From: an uncultured Anaerosacchariphilus sp. | Lineage (GTDB): Bacteria > Bacillota > Clostridia > Lachnospirales > Lachnospiraceae | DNA: 5,355 nucleotides | Direction of reading: 5' to 3' | Assembly: GCA_934402125.1 (NCBI GenBank) | Contig: CAKRTY010000126.1 | Coordinates: 1 to 5,355, forward strand | Shown: positions 1 to 4,763 of the stretch, piece after piece | Layout of the letters: the number at the start of each line of letters is the position of its first letter | How positions within the stretch are numbered: the stretch's first letter is position 1 | Made by a program: the position numbers and the translations under genes | Notes under the pieces: generated by a model | Told to the model about the DNA's origin: nothing | The model's input: the letters and a program-made list of their open reading frames with translations, nothing else | The model's database searches: none

Positions 1-75
1 CCGGTGGCCTGCCACATAAATTTTTTTATTGCGGTCGAGCGGCTCGACTGCCTGGGTATTTTTTACTTTTTCCAT
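1..75 (-). CDS. fcl: GDP-L-fucose synthase, N-terminal fragment (cut by the window edge)
   Basis: Only the first 25 codons are present, starting at the ATG at 75-73 and running off the left edge in frame. The visible protein starts MEKVKNTQAV and ends in KKIYVAGHR. That end is the first beta strand and the beginning of the NADPH-binding GxxGxxG loop (KIYVAGHRGMVG in the family) of GDP-L-fucose synthase, also called GDP-4-keto-6-deoxymannose 3,5-epimerase/4-reductase. This enzyme converts the Gmd product to GDP-L-fucose in the cytoplasm. About 17 residues precede the Rossmann strand, a little longer than in E. coli Fcl. The start lies 16 bp after the gmd stop, with only a weak AGAAAG-like ribosome site. 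Position directly after gmd strongly supports the call, although the fragment itself is short. Catalytic residues lie outside the window. Confidence 0.85.
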   Translation of the reverse strand, partial: MEKVKNTQAVEPLDRNKKIYVAGHR

Positions 76-91
76 ATTTTTCACGCTTTCT

Positions 92-1159
92 TTATTTTAA
101 CACGCCCGCTGTCGCGGAATTCTTTACCAACTCCAGGTCATGCTCGGTCATGATTCTTACCAGCTCGTCAAAGGAGGTCTTTCTCGGATTCCAGCCCAGG
201 GTTTCCTTCGCCTTGGTCGGGTCACCCAACAGCAGATCCACCTCTGCCGGCCGGAAGAATTCCTTGGACACCTCCACCAGCACCCGTCCGGTCGCCCTGT
301 CGATTCCCTTTTCCTCTACACCCTCGCCTTCCCAGCGAAGCTGCACACCCGCATGGGCAAATGCCGCCTCGGTAAATTCCCGGACTGTCCGGGTCTCTCC
401 GGTGGCGATGACGAAATCCTCCGGGGTATCGTGCTGAAGAATCATCCACATACATTCCACGTAATCCTTTGCGTAGCCCCAGTCGCGCTTGGCGTTCAAA
501 TTACCCAGATACAGCTTATCCTGACGACCTGCCAGAATATTGGCTACGGCCAGGGTAATCTTCCGGGTCACGAAGGTTTCGCCGCGGCGCTCGGACTCGT
601 GATTGAACAGAATACCGTTTACCGCATACATTCCGTAGGCTTCCCGGTAATGCTTCGTGATCCAGTAGCCGTACAGCTTGGCAACCGCATAGGGAGAACG
701 GGGGTGGAAGGGCGTCGTCTCCTTCTGGGGAATCTCCTCCACCTTACCAAACAGCTCGGAGGTGGAAGCCTGATAGATCCGGGTGGTCTTCGCAAGGCCT
801 GCGATCCGGACCGCCTCCAGGATCCGCAGCACGCCTATACCGTCCGCGTTGGCAGTATACTCCGGTTCCTCGAAGGATACAGCCACAAGGGACTGGGCTG
901 CCAGGTTATAGATTTCATCAGGCCGGATTTCCAGCATCAGCCGTACCAGGTTCATGGAATCGGTCATATCGCCGTAGACCAGATGGAGGCCGTCGCCCTT
1001 TGCCTCCCGCTCCTTCAGAAGGTGCTCAATTCGCTCGGCTGTATTGGTGGAGCCTCGGCGGAATAAGCCATATACCTCGTAACCCTTCTCCAGCAGAAGC
1101 TCTGCCAGATAGGAACCGTCCTGTCCTGTGATGCCTGTGATAAACGCTGTCTTTTTCAT
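92..1159 (-). CDS. gmd: GDP-mannose 4,6-dehydratase
   Basis: Cytoplasmic NADP-dependent enzyme of the extended short-chain dehydrogenase family. It converts GDP-D-mannose to GDP-4-keto-6-deoxy-D-mannose, the first committed step to GDP-L-fucose and related deoxysugars. The 355-residue protein is full length for the family. It opens with [14 protein letters not shown], the nucleotide-binding GxxGxxG loop (G9, G12, G15), followed by the family's [11 protein letters not shown] stretch near residue 35. The catalytic set aligns with E. coli Gmd Thr132/Glu134/Tyr156/Lys160 as T133, E135 (STSELFG), Y157 and K161 ([11 protein letters not shown]). The substrate-binding block [15 protein letters not shown] is at 186-200, and [13 protein letters not shown] is near the C-terminus. 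The ATG at 1159 follows a good AAAGGAG site that overlaps the manC stop, so translation is probably coupled. No damage is seen. Related GDP-sugar dehydratases are less likely given these motifs. Confidence 0.97.
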   Translation of the reverse strand: MKKTAFITGITGQDGSYLAELLLEKGYEVYGLFRRGSTNTAERIEHLLKEREAKGDGLHLVYGDMTDSMNLVRLMLEIRPDEIYNLAAQSLVAVSFEEPEYTANADGIGVLRILEAVRIAGLAKTTRIYQASTSELFGKVEEIPQKETTPFHPRSPYAVAKLYGYWITKHYREAYGMYAVNGILFNHESERRGETFVTRKITLAVANILAGRQDKLYLGNLNAKRDWGYAKDYVECMWMILQHDTPEDFVIATGETRTVREFTEAAFAHAGVQLRWEGEGVEEKGIDRATGRVLVEVSKEFFRPAEVDLLLGDPTKAKETLGWNPRKTSFDELVRIMTEHDLELVKNSATAGVLK

Positions 1160-1166
1160 GTCTGTT

Positions 1167-1173
1167 CTCCTTT
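1167..1173 (-). promoter_or_regulatory. Ribosome binding site of gmd, overlapping the manC stop
   Basis: The minus strand reads AAAGGAG 7 nt before the gmd ATG. Its first two bases lie within the manC TAA (1172-1174). The arrangement fixes the gmd start and suggests that ribosomes ending manC help to initiate gmd. Confidence 0.8.
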
Positions 1174-2530
1174 ATAGTATGTGGCTTAATTCGATTTCAT
1201 CCCAGTTAAAGGTAATGCGGTTGATATCCTCATTTCCGCTGCTGGTTCCCACATGAATTTCAATGTATTCAAAATCGTGAAAGGCCTTGACTGCATGCCG
1301 CTGATTTTTGCGGATGCAGACGGCTTTTCCCTGGCTTAAGGGAATCTTCGTTCCTTCCAGAATCAGCTCTCCGCTTCCCCGGAGCACCGTCCAGATCTCG
1401 TCCCTGTGCTCATGGTAATGATAGCTGGAGGTCATTCCGTCATAAATGCAAATCTTCCGCGTCAGTGTGGTCTGTCCCTGGCTTTCTGTATCGTCCAGGG
1501 TCTCCAGGGTCCCCCAGCGGCGCTCCTCAAACATGGGCCTGGATTCAAAGGCTGCCGCAACTGCTTTTACGTTGGCTGTCCGGCTCTTATCCGCCACCAG
1601 AATTCCGTCCTGGGCAGCCACCACCACCAGATCCCGGGTTCCCAGAACAGCTACCGGCATTTTCAGTTCATTGATGACCTGGGTATTCTCGCAGCTCTCG
1701 TCCAGGACCGCCTTCCCGATGGTATCGGTGCTCATCTGGTCTGCCAGAGCGTCCCAGGTTCCCAGATCCTTCCAATATCCCTGAAACTCCACGGCGGCCA
1801 GGTGCTCAGCCTTTTCCAGCACCTCATAGTCAAAGCTGATTTTCGGCAGCTTTTCATACGCGGCGCAGAGCGCGTCATACTCCTCCGGTACTCCATACGC
1901 TTTGCAGCGCTCCAGAATATCGCCGATCCGCACACAGAATACGCCGCAGTTCCACAGGGCGCCTTCCTTTAAAAGCTGCTCCGCCTTTTCCTCGTCCGGC
2001 TTTTCCGCAAAGCCCCGGACCTCCAGCCAGCCCTCTTTCTTCTCCCCGGGCAGGATATAACCGTATTTTACAGCCGGATAGCTGGGCGCCGCGCCCATGA
2101 GTCCCACCTCCGCGCCGGATTCCTTCATCACTGCCTCCAGCTTTTTGACGGTCTCGAAATAAGCACCCTCCGTATACGGATCGACAGGCATCACCGCCGC
2201 GTAATCCTCCCGGGACGCTCCGTTTTTCAGAAGCCAGGCGCAGGAAAGCAGCACTGCCGCAAAGGTATCCCGCCGCCCCGGCTCTACCGCAATACGTGCT
2301 TCCTTCACCTGGCTTTTTATCAGCTCCACCTGCTCCCGGCCAGCTGTGATCACGGCCTGCCCGGAAATTCCGGCTTCCTGAAGCTGTTCCCAGACACGCT
2401 GGAGCATGGAGCAGCGTTCCATGGAGTTATTCTCTTTGTTGACCACCTTCAGATACTGCTTGGGTCTTGCGTCGTTGGACAGAGGCCAGAGCCGTTTTCC
2501 GGAGCCTCCGGAGAGTAATACGTAGTACAT
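1172..2530 (-). CDS. manC: Mannose-1-phosphate guanylyltransferase with C-terminal cupin domain
   Basis: Cytoplasmic enzyme that makes GDP-mannose from mannose-1-phosphate and GTP, feeding Gmd. The 452-residue protein has the two-domain layout of ManC/AlgA-type enzymes. The nucleotidyltransferase domain (about 1-265) begins with LLSGGSGKRLWPLS (5-18) and PKQY (23-26), the pyrophosphorylase signature. It continues with VEPGRRDTF (82-90), KYGYI (155-159), the sugar-phosphate-binding FAEKP (174-178), WNCGVF (193-198) and W.DLGTWDAL (253-262). The cupin domain (about 337-440) has RRWGTLE, an HYHEHRDEIW metal-site block and ends in GNEDINRI. In bifunctional relatives this domain is a mannose-6-phosphate isomerase, but here the usual Gln metal ligand is His (H371), so isomerase activity is uncertain. 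First gene of the manC-gmd-fcl operon; no phosphomannomutase gene is visible. The start has an AAGGGG site 11 nt upstream, a slightly long spacing. Confidence 0.93.
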   Translation of the reverse strand: MYYVLLSGGSGKRLWPLSNDARPKQYLKVVNKENNSMERCSMLQRVWEQLQEAGISGQAVITAGREQVELIKSQVKEARIAVEPGRRDTFAAVLLSCAWLLKNGASREDYAAVMPVDPYTEGAYFETVKKLEAVMKESGAEVGLMGAAPSYPAVKYGYILPGEKKEGWLEVRGFAEKPDEEKAEQLLKEGALWNCGVFCVRIGDILERCKAYGVPEEYDALCAAYEKLPKISFDYEVLEKAEHLAAVEFQGYWKDLGTWDALADQMSTDTIGKAVLDESCENTQVINELKMPVAVLGTRDLVVVAAQDGILVADKSRTANVKAVAAAFESRPMFEERRWGTLETLDDTESQGQTTLTRKICIYDGMTSSYHYHEHRDEIWTVLRGSGELILEGTKIPLSQGKAVCIRKNQRHAVKAFHDFEYIEIHVGTSSGNEDINRITFNWDEIELSHIL

Positions 2531-2550
2531 ACTTTTTTCTTCCCCTTCTT

Positions 2551-2565
2551 ACAGGTATTATATTG
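2551..2565. repeat. 15-bp direct repeat, copy 1 (ACAGGTATTATATTG)
   Basis: Identical to 2659-2673, with copy starts 108 bp apart. This copy overlaps the proposed manC -10 box. The core ACAGGTAT also occurs inverted at 2617-2624. It could be a regulator operator or a duplicated promoter element, since each copy carries TATAAT on the minus strand. Confidence 0.75.
2557..2562 (-). promoter_or_regulatory. Probable -10 box of the manC-gmd-fcl promoter
   Basis: The minus strand carries a perfect TATAAT here. The start of transcription would fall near 2550, leaving a leader of about 20 nt that just includes the ribosome site. At 16-18 bp upstream (roughly 2579-2586) there is no recognisable TTGACA; the sequence is A-rich. 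A good -10 with a poor -35 fits a promoter that needs an activator. The box sits inside one copy of the 15-bp repeat. Confidence 0.45.
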
Positions 2566-2580
2566 TTCTTGTTGTCGTTT

Positions 2581-2600
2581 CATTTTTACTCATTTTACTC
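2581..2600. repeat. Tandem ~10-bp repeat upstream of the manC -10
   Basis: CATTTTTACT is followed directly by CATTTTACTC. The shared 8-mer TTTTACTC recurs at 2584-2591 and 2593-2600, 9 bp apart. On the minus strand it covers and lies just upstream of the place where the manC -35 should be. A short direct repeat of about one helical turn at this position is typical of an activator site, but no binding protein can be assigned. Confidence 0.5.
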
Positions 2601-2613
2601 TTGCTTTTGCAAG
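2600..2613. repeat. Small perfect hairpin or dyad, CTTGC-TTTT-GCAAG
   Basis: A 5-bp perfect stem with a 4-nt loop, directly before a second dyad at 2615-2628. It has no T-tract of terminator type and is short, so a protein-binding dyad is more likely than an RNA structure. The candidate araC -35 lies within it. Confidence 0.4.
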
Positions 2614-2629
2614 TATATACCTGTATATT
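2601..2629 (+). promoter_or_regulatory. Candidate promoter of the araC-type gene
   Basis: TTGCTT at 2601-2606 is followed after exactly 17 bp by TATATT at 2624-2629, a weak -35 and a good -10. It would give a leader of about 70 nt before the ATG at 2706. The -10 is overlapped by the 14-bp dyad at 2615-2628, which would suit autoregulation. AT-rich sequence gives such matches easily, so this is tentative. Confidence 0.35.
2615..2628. promoter_or_regulatory. 14-bp operator-like dyad containing an inverted ACAGGTAT
   Basis: ATATAC-CT-GTATAT is a perfect 6-bp inverted repeat around a 2-bp centre. It contains ATACCTGT (2617-2624), the reverse complement of the first eight bases of the 15-bp repeat. 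It overlaps the candidate araC -10 box, a usual place for a repressor site. Confidence 0.4.
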
Positions 2630-2658
2630 AGAATTAACAAGTGAGGATCTTGCCTAAA

Positions 2659-2673
2659 ACAGGTATTATATTG
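2659..2673. repeat. 15-bp direct repeat, copy 2 (ACAGGTATTATATTG)
   Basis: Exact second copy of 2551-2565, located 33 to 47 bp before the araC start. On the minus strand it contains TATAAT (2665-2670), so it could also be a second, upstream manC promoter with a long leader. On the plus strand it would lie in the araC leader. Confidence 0.75.
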
Positions 2674-2692
2674 CTATCTATCATTTTCACAG

Positions 2693-2698
2693 AAAGGA
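2693..2698 (+). promoter_or_regulatory. Ribosome binding site of the araC-type gene
   Basis: AAAGGA lies 7 nt before the ATG at 2706. It supports that start, and no other in-frame ATG lies upstream in the intergenic region. Confidence 0.75.
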
Positions 2699-2705
2699 CT
2701 CTTCT

Positions 2706-3575
2706 ATGCATAATTATTTTGACCGTTTCCCTGATTCCTATCTGGAGAGCTCCCGACGCCGGATCCAGACCCCCAGCGCCTTTGCCCGCTCTGCCTTTTT
2801 CTACGTACAGGAAACCGGCTACCTGAAGCTTAAGGAAAGCCATGTGGCCAGCCGTAAAAACCTGGAGTCCTATCTGGTGGTTCTGGTTCTCTCCGGCAGC
2901 GGCGTGCTCATGTATGACGGTGCCCTCTATGAGCTGCGTAAGGGCTCCTGCTTCTTTATTGACTGTATGGTTCCCTATTACCATCAGAGCAGCGAGGCCG
3001 ACCCTTGGGAGCTTCTCTGGGTTCATTTTAACGGCTCCTCCTCCCGGGAATATTACCGGTATTTCGCTTCCAACAGTGCCCCCGCCTTTCAGCCCACAGA
3101 TTTTTCCGCGCTCTATCAGAAGCTGAACAGTCTGCTGGATCTCAACGAGGCTTCGGATTTTCAGACGGAGATCAATTCCGCCCGCCTGATTGTAGATATT
3201 CTGTCCATTTTATTGCAGGACATTACAGAATCCAGGGAAGAAAAATACCCCGGCCGCCGAAAGCTGACCGAGGTACGGAACTATCTGGATGAACATTTCA
3301 CTGAAAAATTTTCCCTGGACGAATTATCCGCGCAATTCTTTATCAGCAAATATCACCTGTCCCGGGAATTTCATCAATATTACGGAACTACACTGAACCA
3401 ATATGTGATCTCCAAGCGTCTGACCCTGGCAAAAAAGCTGCTCCGCTTCTCCGATCTGTCTCTGGAGGAAGCGGCCCGGAGCTGCGGCTTCTACGACGCC
3501 AGCTATCTGAACCGTCAATTTAAAAACTCCGAGGGGATCACCGCCTCGGAGTTTCGTAAAAAATGGAAAAACTGA
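2706..3575 (+). CDS. AraC-family transcriptional regulator with N-terminal cupin-like sensor domain
   Basis: A 289-residue cytoplasmic DNA-binding regulator of the usual AraC/XylS length. The N-terminal half (about 25-125) is a cupin-like effector domain: SYLVVLVLSGSGVLMYDG then ELRKGSCFFID and WELLWVHFNG are characteristic of the AraC_binding sugar-sensing fold. The C-terminal 100 residues (about 187-287) are the paired helix-turn-helix domain. The first motif, SLDELSAQFFISKYHLSREF, is at 203-222. The second, LSLEEAARSCGFYDASYLNR, is at 251-270, followed by the conserved FKNSEGITASEFRK tail. Relatives sense sugars and control uptake or glycan genes. It is divergent from manC across a repeat-rich control region and convergent with the sugar-binding lipoprotein gene, so either set could be its target. 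Its last codons also encode a hairpin read from the other strand (3522-3554). The effector is unknown. Confidence 0.93.
   Translation: MHNYFDRFPDSYLESSRRRIQTPSAFARSAFFYVQETGYLKLKESHVASRKNLESYLVVLVLSGSGVLMYDGALYELRKGSCFFIDCMVPYYHQSSEADPWELLWVHFNGSSSREYYRYFASNSAPAFQPTDFSALYQKLNSLLDLNEASDFQTEINSARLIVDILSILLQDITESREEKYPGRRKLTEVRNYLDEHFTEKFSLDELSAQFFISKYHLSREFHQYYGTTLNQYVISKRLTLAKKLLRFSDLSLEEAARSCGFYDASYLNRQFKNSEGITASEFRKKWKN
3522..3554 (-). terminator. Intrinsic terminator of the lipoprotein operon, inside the araC coding end
   Basis: A perfect 11-bp stem pairs 3524-3534 (AAACTCCGAGG) with 3544-3554 (CCTCGGAGTTT) around a 9-nt loop. On the minus strand the stem runs into TTTTT (3526-3522), giving the usual GC-rich stem plus U-tract, about 25 nt past the stop of the lipoprotein gene. 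On the plus strand the stem is followed by CGTAAAAAATGG, which has no T-tract, so it should work for the minus strand only. It lies wholly within araC codons near residues 273-283. Part of the U-tract takes part in the stem, so strength is uncertain. Confidence 0.7.
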
Positions 3576-3578
3576 TTT

Positions 3579-4745
3579 TTATTTGTAAGTCAGCGCCTGG
3601 GTCATGGCGTCTTCGGTATTCTCTGCATTAATCCAGTAATAGCCCGGTTCGATCACGGACGCATTCTCCATGCCCGCAATGGTCCGAAGGGCGGATACTG
3701 CGCTTGCGTAGCCCATGCCGAAGGCGTCCTGGGCCATAACGCCTGCTAACTGGCCGTTCTTCACTGCCTGCACCAGCTTGTTGGACGCGTCAAAGCCTGC
3801 GGCGATAACGGTCTCATTTTCCTCTGCAAACTTCGGTACCACCGTAGCCAGAACCTTGGTTACATTTTCATTGGTTCCAAAATAAGCCTTCAGATCCGGA
3901 TGCTCCGCCATAACGGCTGCCACGATTTCTTCTGCGCTCCGCTCGTCCTGGTTTACATAAGATGTGTCTATGATTGTTACATCCGGATGGTTCTCCTCGA
4001 TTTCCTCCCGGAAGCCCTTTTCCCGCTCGATACCGGTCTCTGTCTCTGAGCTATGTACCAGAAGCGCCACCTCTCCGGAGTCGCCGATAAGCTCGCACAG
4101 TTTATCCGCAGCCTCTGCGGCCGCCTTATAATTATCGGTCTTGGTTTCACTGACAATCAGGGAATTCTGGATACTGGAATCCACCGCAAACACCGGTATG
4201 CCGTTGGCCTCGGCCAGCTCCAGCTGGGTCTTTCCGGAATTCACATCTACATAGCCCACAATCAGCGCGTCCGGATTCTTATCCAGCATCTGATCGATAA
4301 TGTCGATCTGCTCGGATACGTTCTCTCCCGACGGTGCGTCATAAGTCAGCTTTATTTTTGCGTTTCCGGTGTAGCCCAGAGCCGCGTTAACGTCTTTTAC
4401 AGCCTGCTCTGCGCCCGCTTTGACACGTTTCCAGAAGCTGCTGCCGGAATCCTTTCCAATCATGGAAATAGCTGTACCCTCCGGTACCTCAATCCCTTCG
4501 ATGGAGAGATAGTCAATCCCCTCTGCTTCGATGGAAAACAGCTCTTTGAAATTATCCGGCACAGTTTCTTCTGCAGTCGTTTCCTTTTCCGTCTCTTCCT
4601 TCTTCTCCTCCGGTTTTTCTGTTTCGGGCTTTTCCTCTGTCTGGGCCGGAGTCTCCGGCTTCACATTCTCTGTCTTCTTCTCACCGCCTATGGCACAGCC
4701 GGTCAACAGTCCCGCCACACACAACATTGCTACAAACTTTTTCAT
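3579..4745 (-). CDS. Sugar-binding lipoprotein of the ribose/galactose-type ABC substrate-binding family
   Basis: A 388-residue extracellular solute-binding lipoprotein. The signal peptide MKKFVAMLCVAGLLTGC has a lipobox LTGC with the lipid-bearing C17. Residues about 21-65 are a Glu/Lys/Thr/Pro-rich tether. The two-lobed periplasmic-binding domain (Peripla_BP_4 type) runs from about 91 to 385. By comparison with E. coli ribose-binding protein the likely ligand residues are D189 (FAVDS), R241 (REKGF), N292 (FGTNEN), D319 (GFDAS) and Q339 (MAQD), so a monosaccharide-like ligand is likely. D189 is followed by Ser where ribose and galactose binders have Arg, so the exact sugar is unclear. It follows the SGNH hydrolase gene by 17 bp and is co-transcribed. 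No permease or ATPase gene follows; the operon appears to stop at the hairpin within araC. It may serve a transporter elsewhere or a sensor. Confidence 0.9.
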   Translation of the reverse strand: MKKFVAMLCVAGLLTGCAIGGEKKTENVKPETPAQTEEKPETEKPEEKKEETEKETTAEETVPDNFKELFSIEAEGIDYLSIEGIEVPEGTAISMIGKDSGSSFWKRVKAGAEQAVKDVNAALGYTGNAKIKLTYDAPSGENVSEQIDIIDQMLDKNPDALIVGYVDVNSGKTQLELAEANGIPVFAVDSSIQNSLIVSETKTDNYKAAAEAADKLCELIGDSGEVALLVHSSETETGIEREKGFREEIEENHPDVTIIDTSYVNQDERSAEEIVAAVMAEHPDLKAYFGTNENVTKVLATVVPKFAEENETVIAAGFDASNKLVQAVKNGQLAGVMAQDAFGMGYASAVSALRTIAGMENASVIEPGYYWINAENTEDAMTQALTYK

Positions 4746-4752
4746 ATTCCTT

Positions 4753-4758
4753 CCTCCT
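4753..4758 (-). promoter_or_regulatory. Ribosome binding site of the sugar-binding lipoprotein gene
   Basis: A perfect AGGAGG on the minus strand lies 7 nt before the ATG at 4745, within the 17-bp gap after the hydrolase stop. It fixes the start and predicts strong translation. Confidence 0.85.
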
Positions 4759-4763
4759 GTTTT

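Larger units (their letters stand above)
2531..2705. promoter_or_regulatory. Divergent AT-rich control region between manC and araC
   Basis: This 175-bp gene-free stretch lies between the oppositely directed starts of manC and the araC-type gene. It is much richer in A+T than the flanking genes. From left to right it holds the manC ribosome site (2542-2547), a 15-bp repeat copy that includes a TATAAT on the minus strand (2551-2565), a tandem ~10-bp repeat (2581-2600), a small hairpin (2600-2613), a 14-bp dyad with an inverted copy of the repeat core (2615-2628), a second 15-bp repeat copy (2659-2673) and the araC ribosome site (2693-2698). It must hold promoters for both transcription units. 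Which protein binds it cannot be read from the sequence; the adjacent AraC-type regulator is the natural candidate. Confidence 0.8.

Noticed and set aside
34..48. Perfect inverted repeat GTCGAGC-G-GCTCGAC
   Set aside because: It lies in the early codons of fcl (VEPLD) with a one-base centre and no T-tract directly after it on either strand. It could slow translation, but there is no positive support for a terminator or operator.
140..1066. Long plus-strand open frame of 308 codons antisense to gmd
   Set aside because: It lies wholly opposite a clear gmd gene, has no recognisable domain and no ribosome site of note; it is a by-product of GC-rich codon use on the other strand.
3560..3586. A-tract and T-tract around the araC stop as a plus-strand terminator
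   Set aside because: The possible stem is only AAAAA/TTTTT with a 4-nt loop, too weak. The strong stem at 3524-3554 is separated from these T residues by about 20 nt, so it does not form a standard plus-strand terminator.
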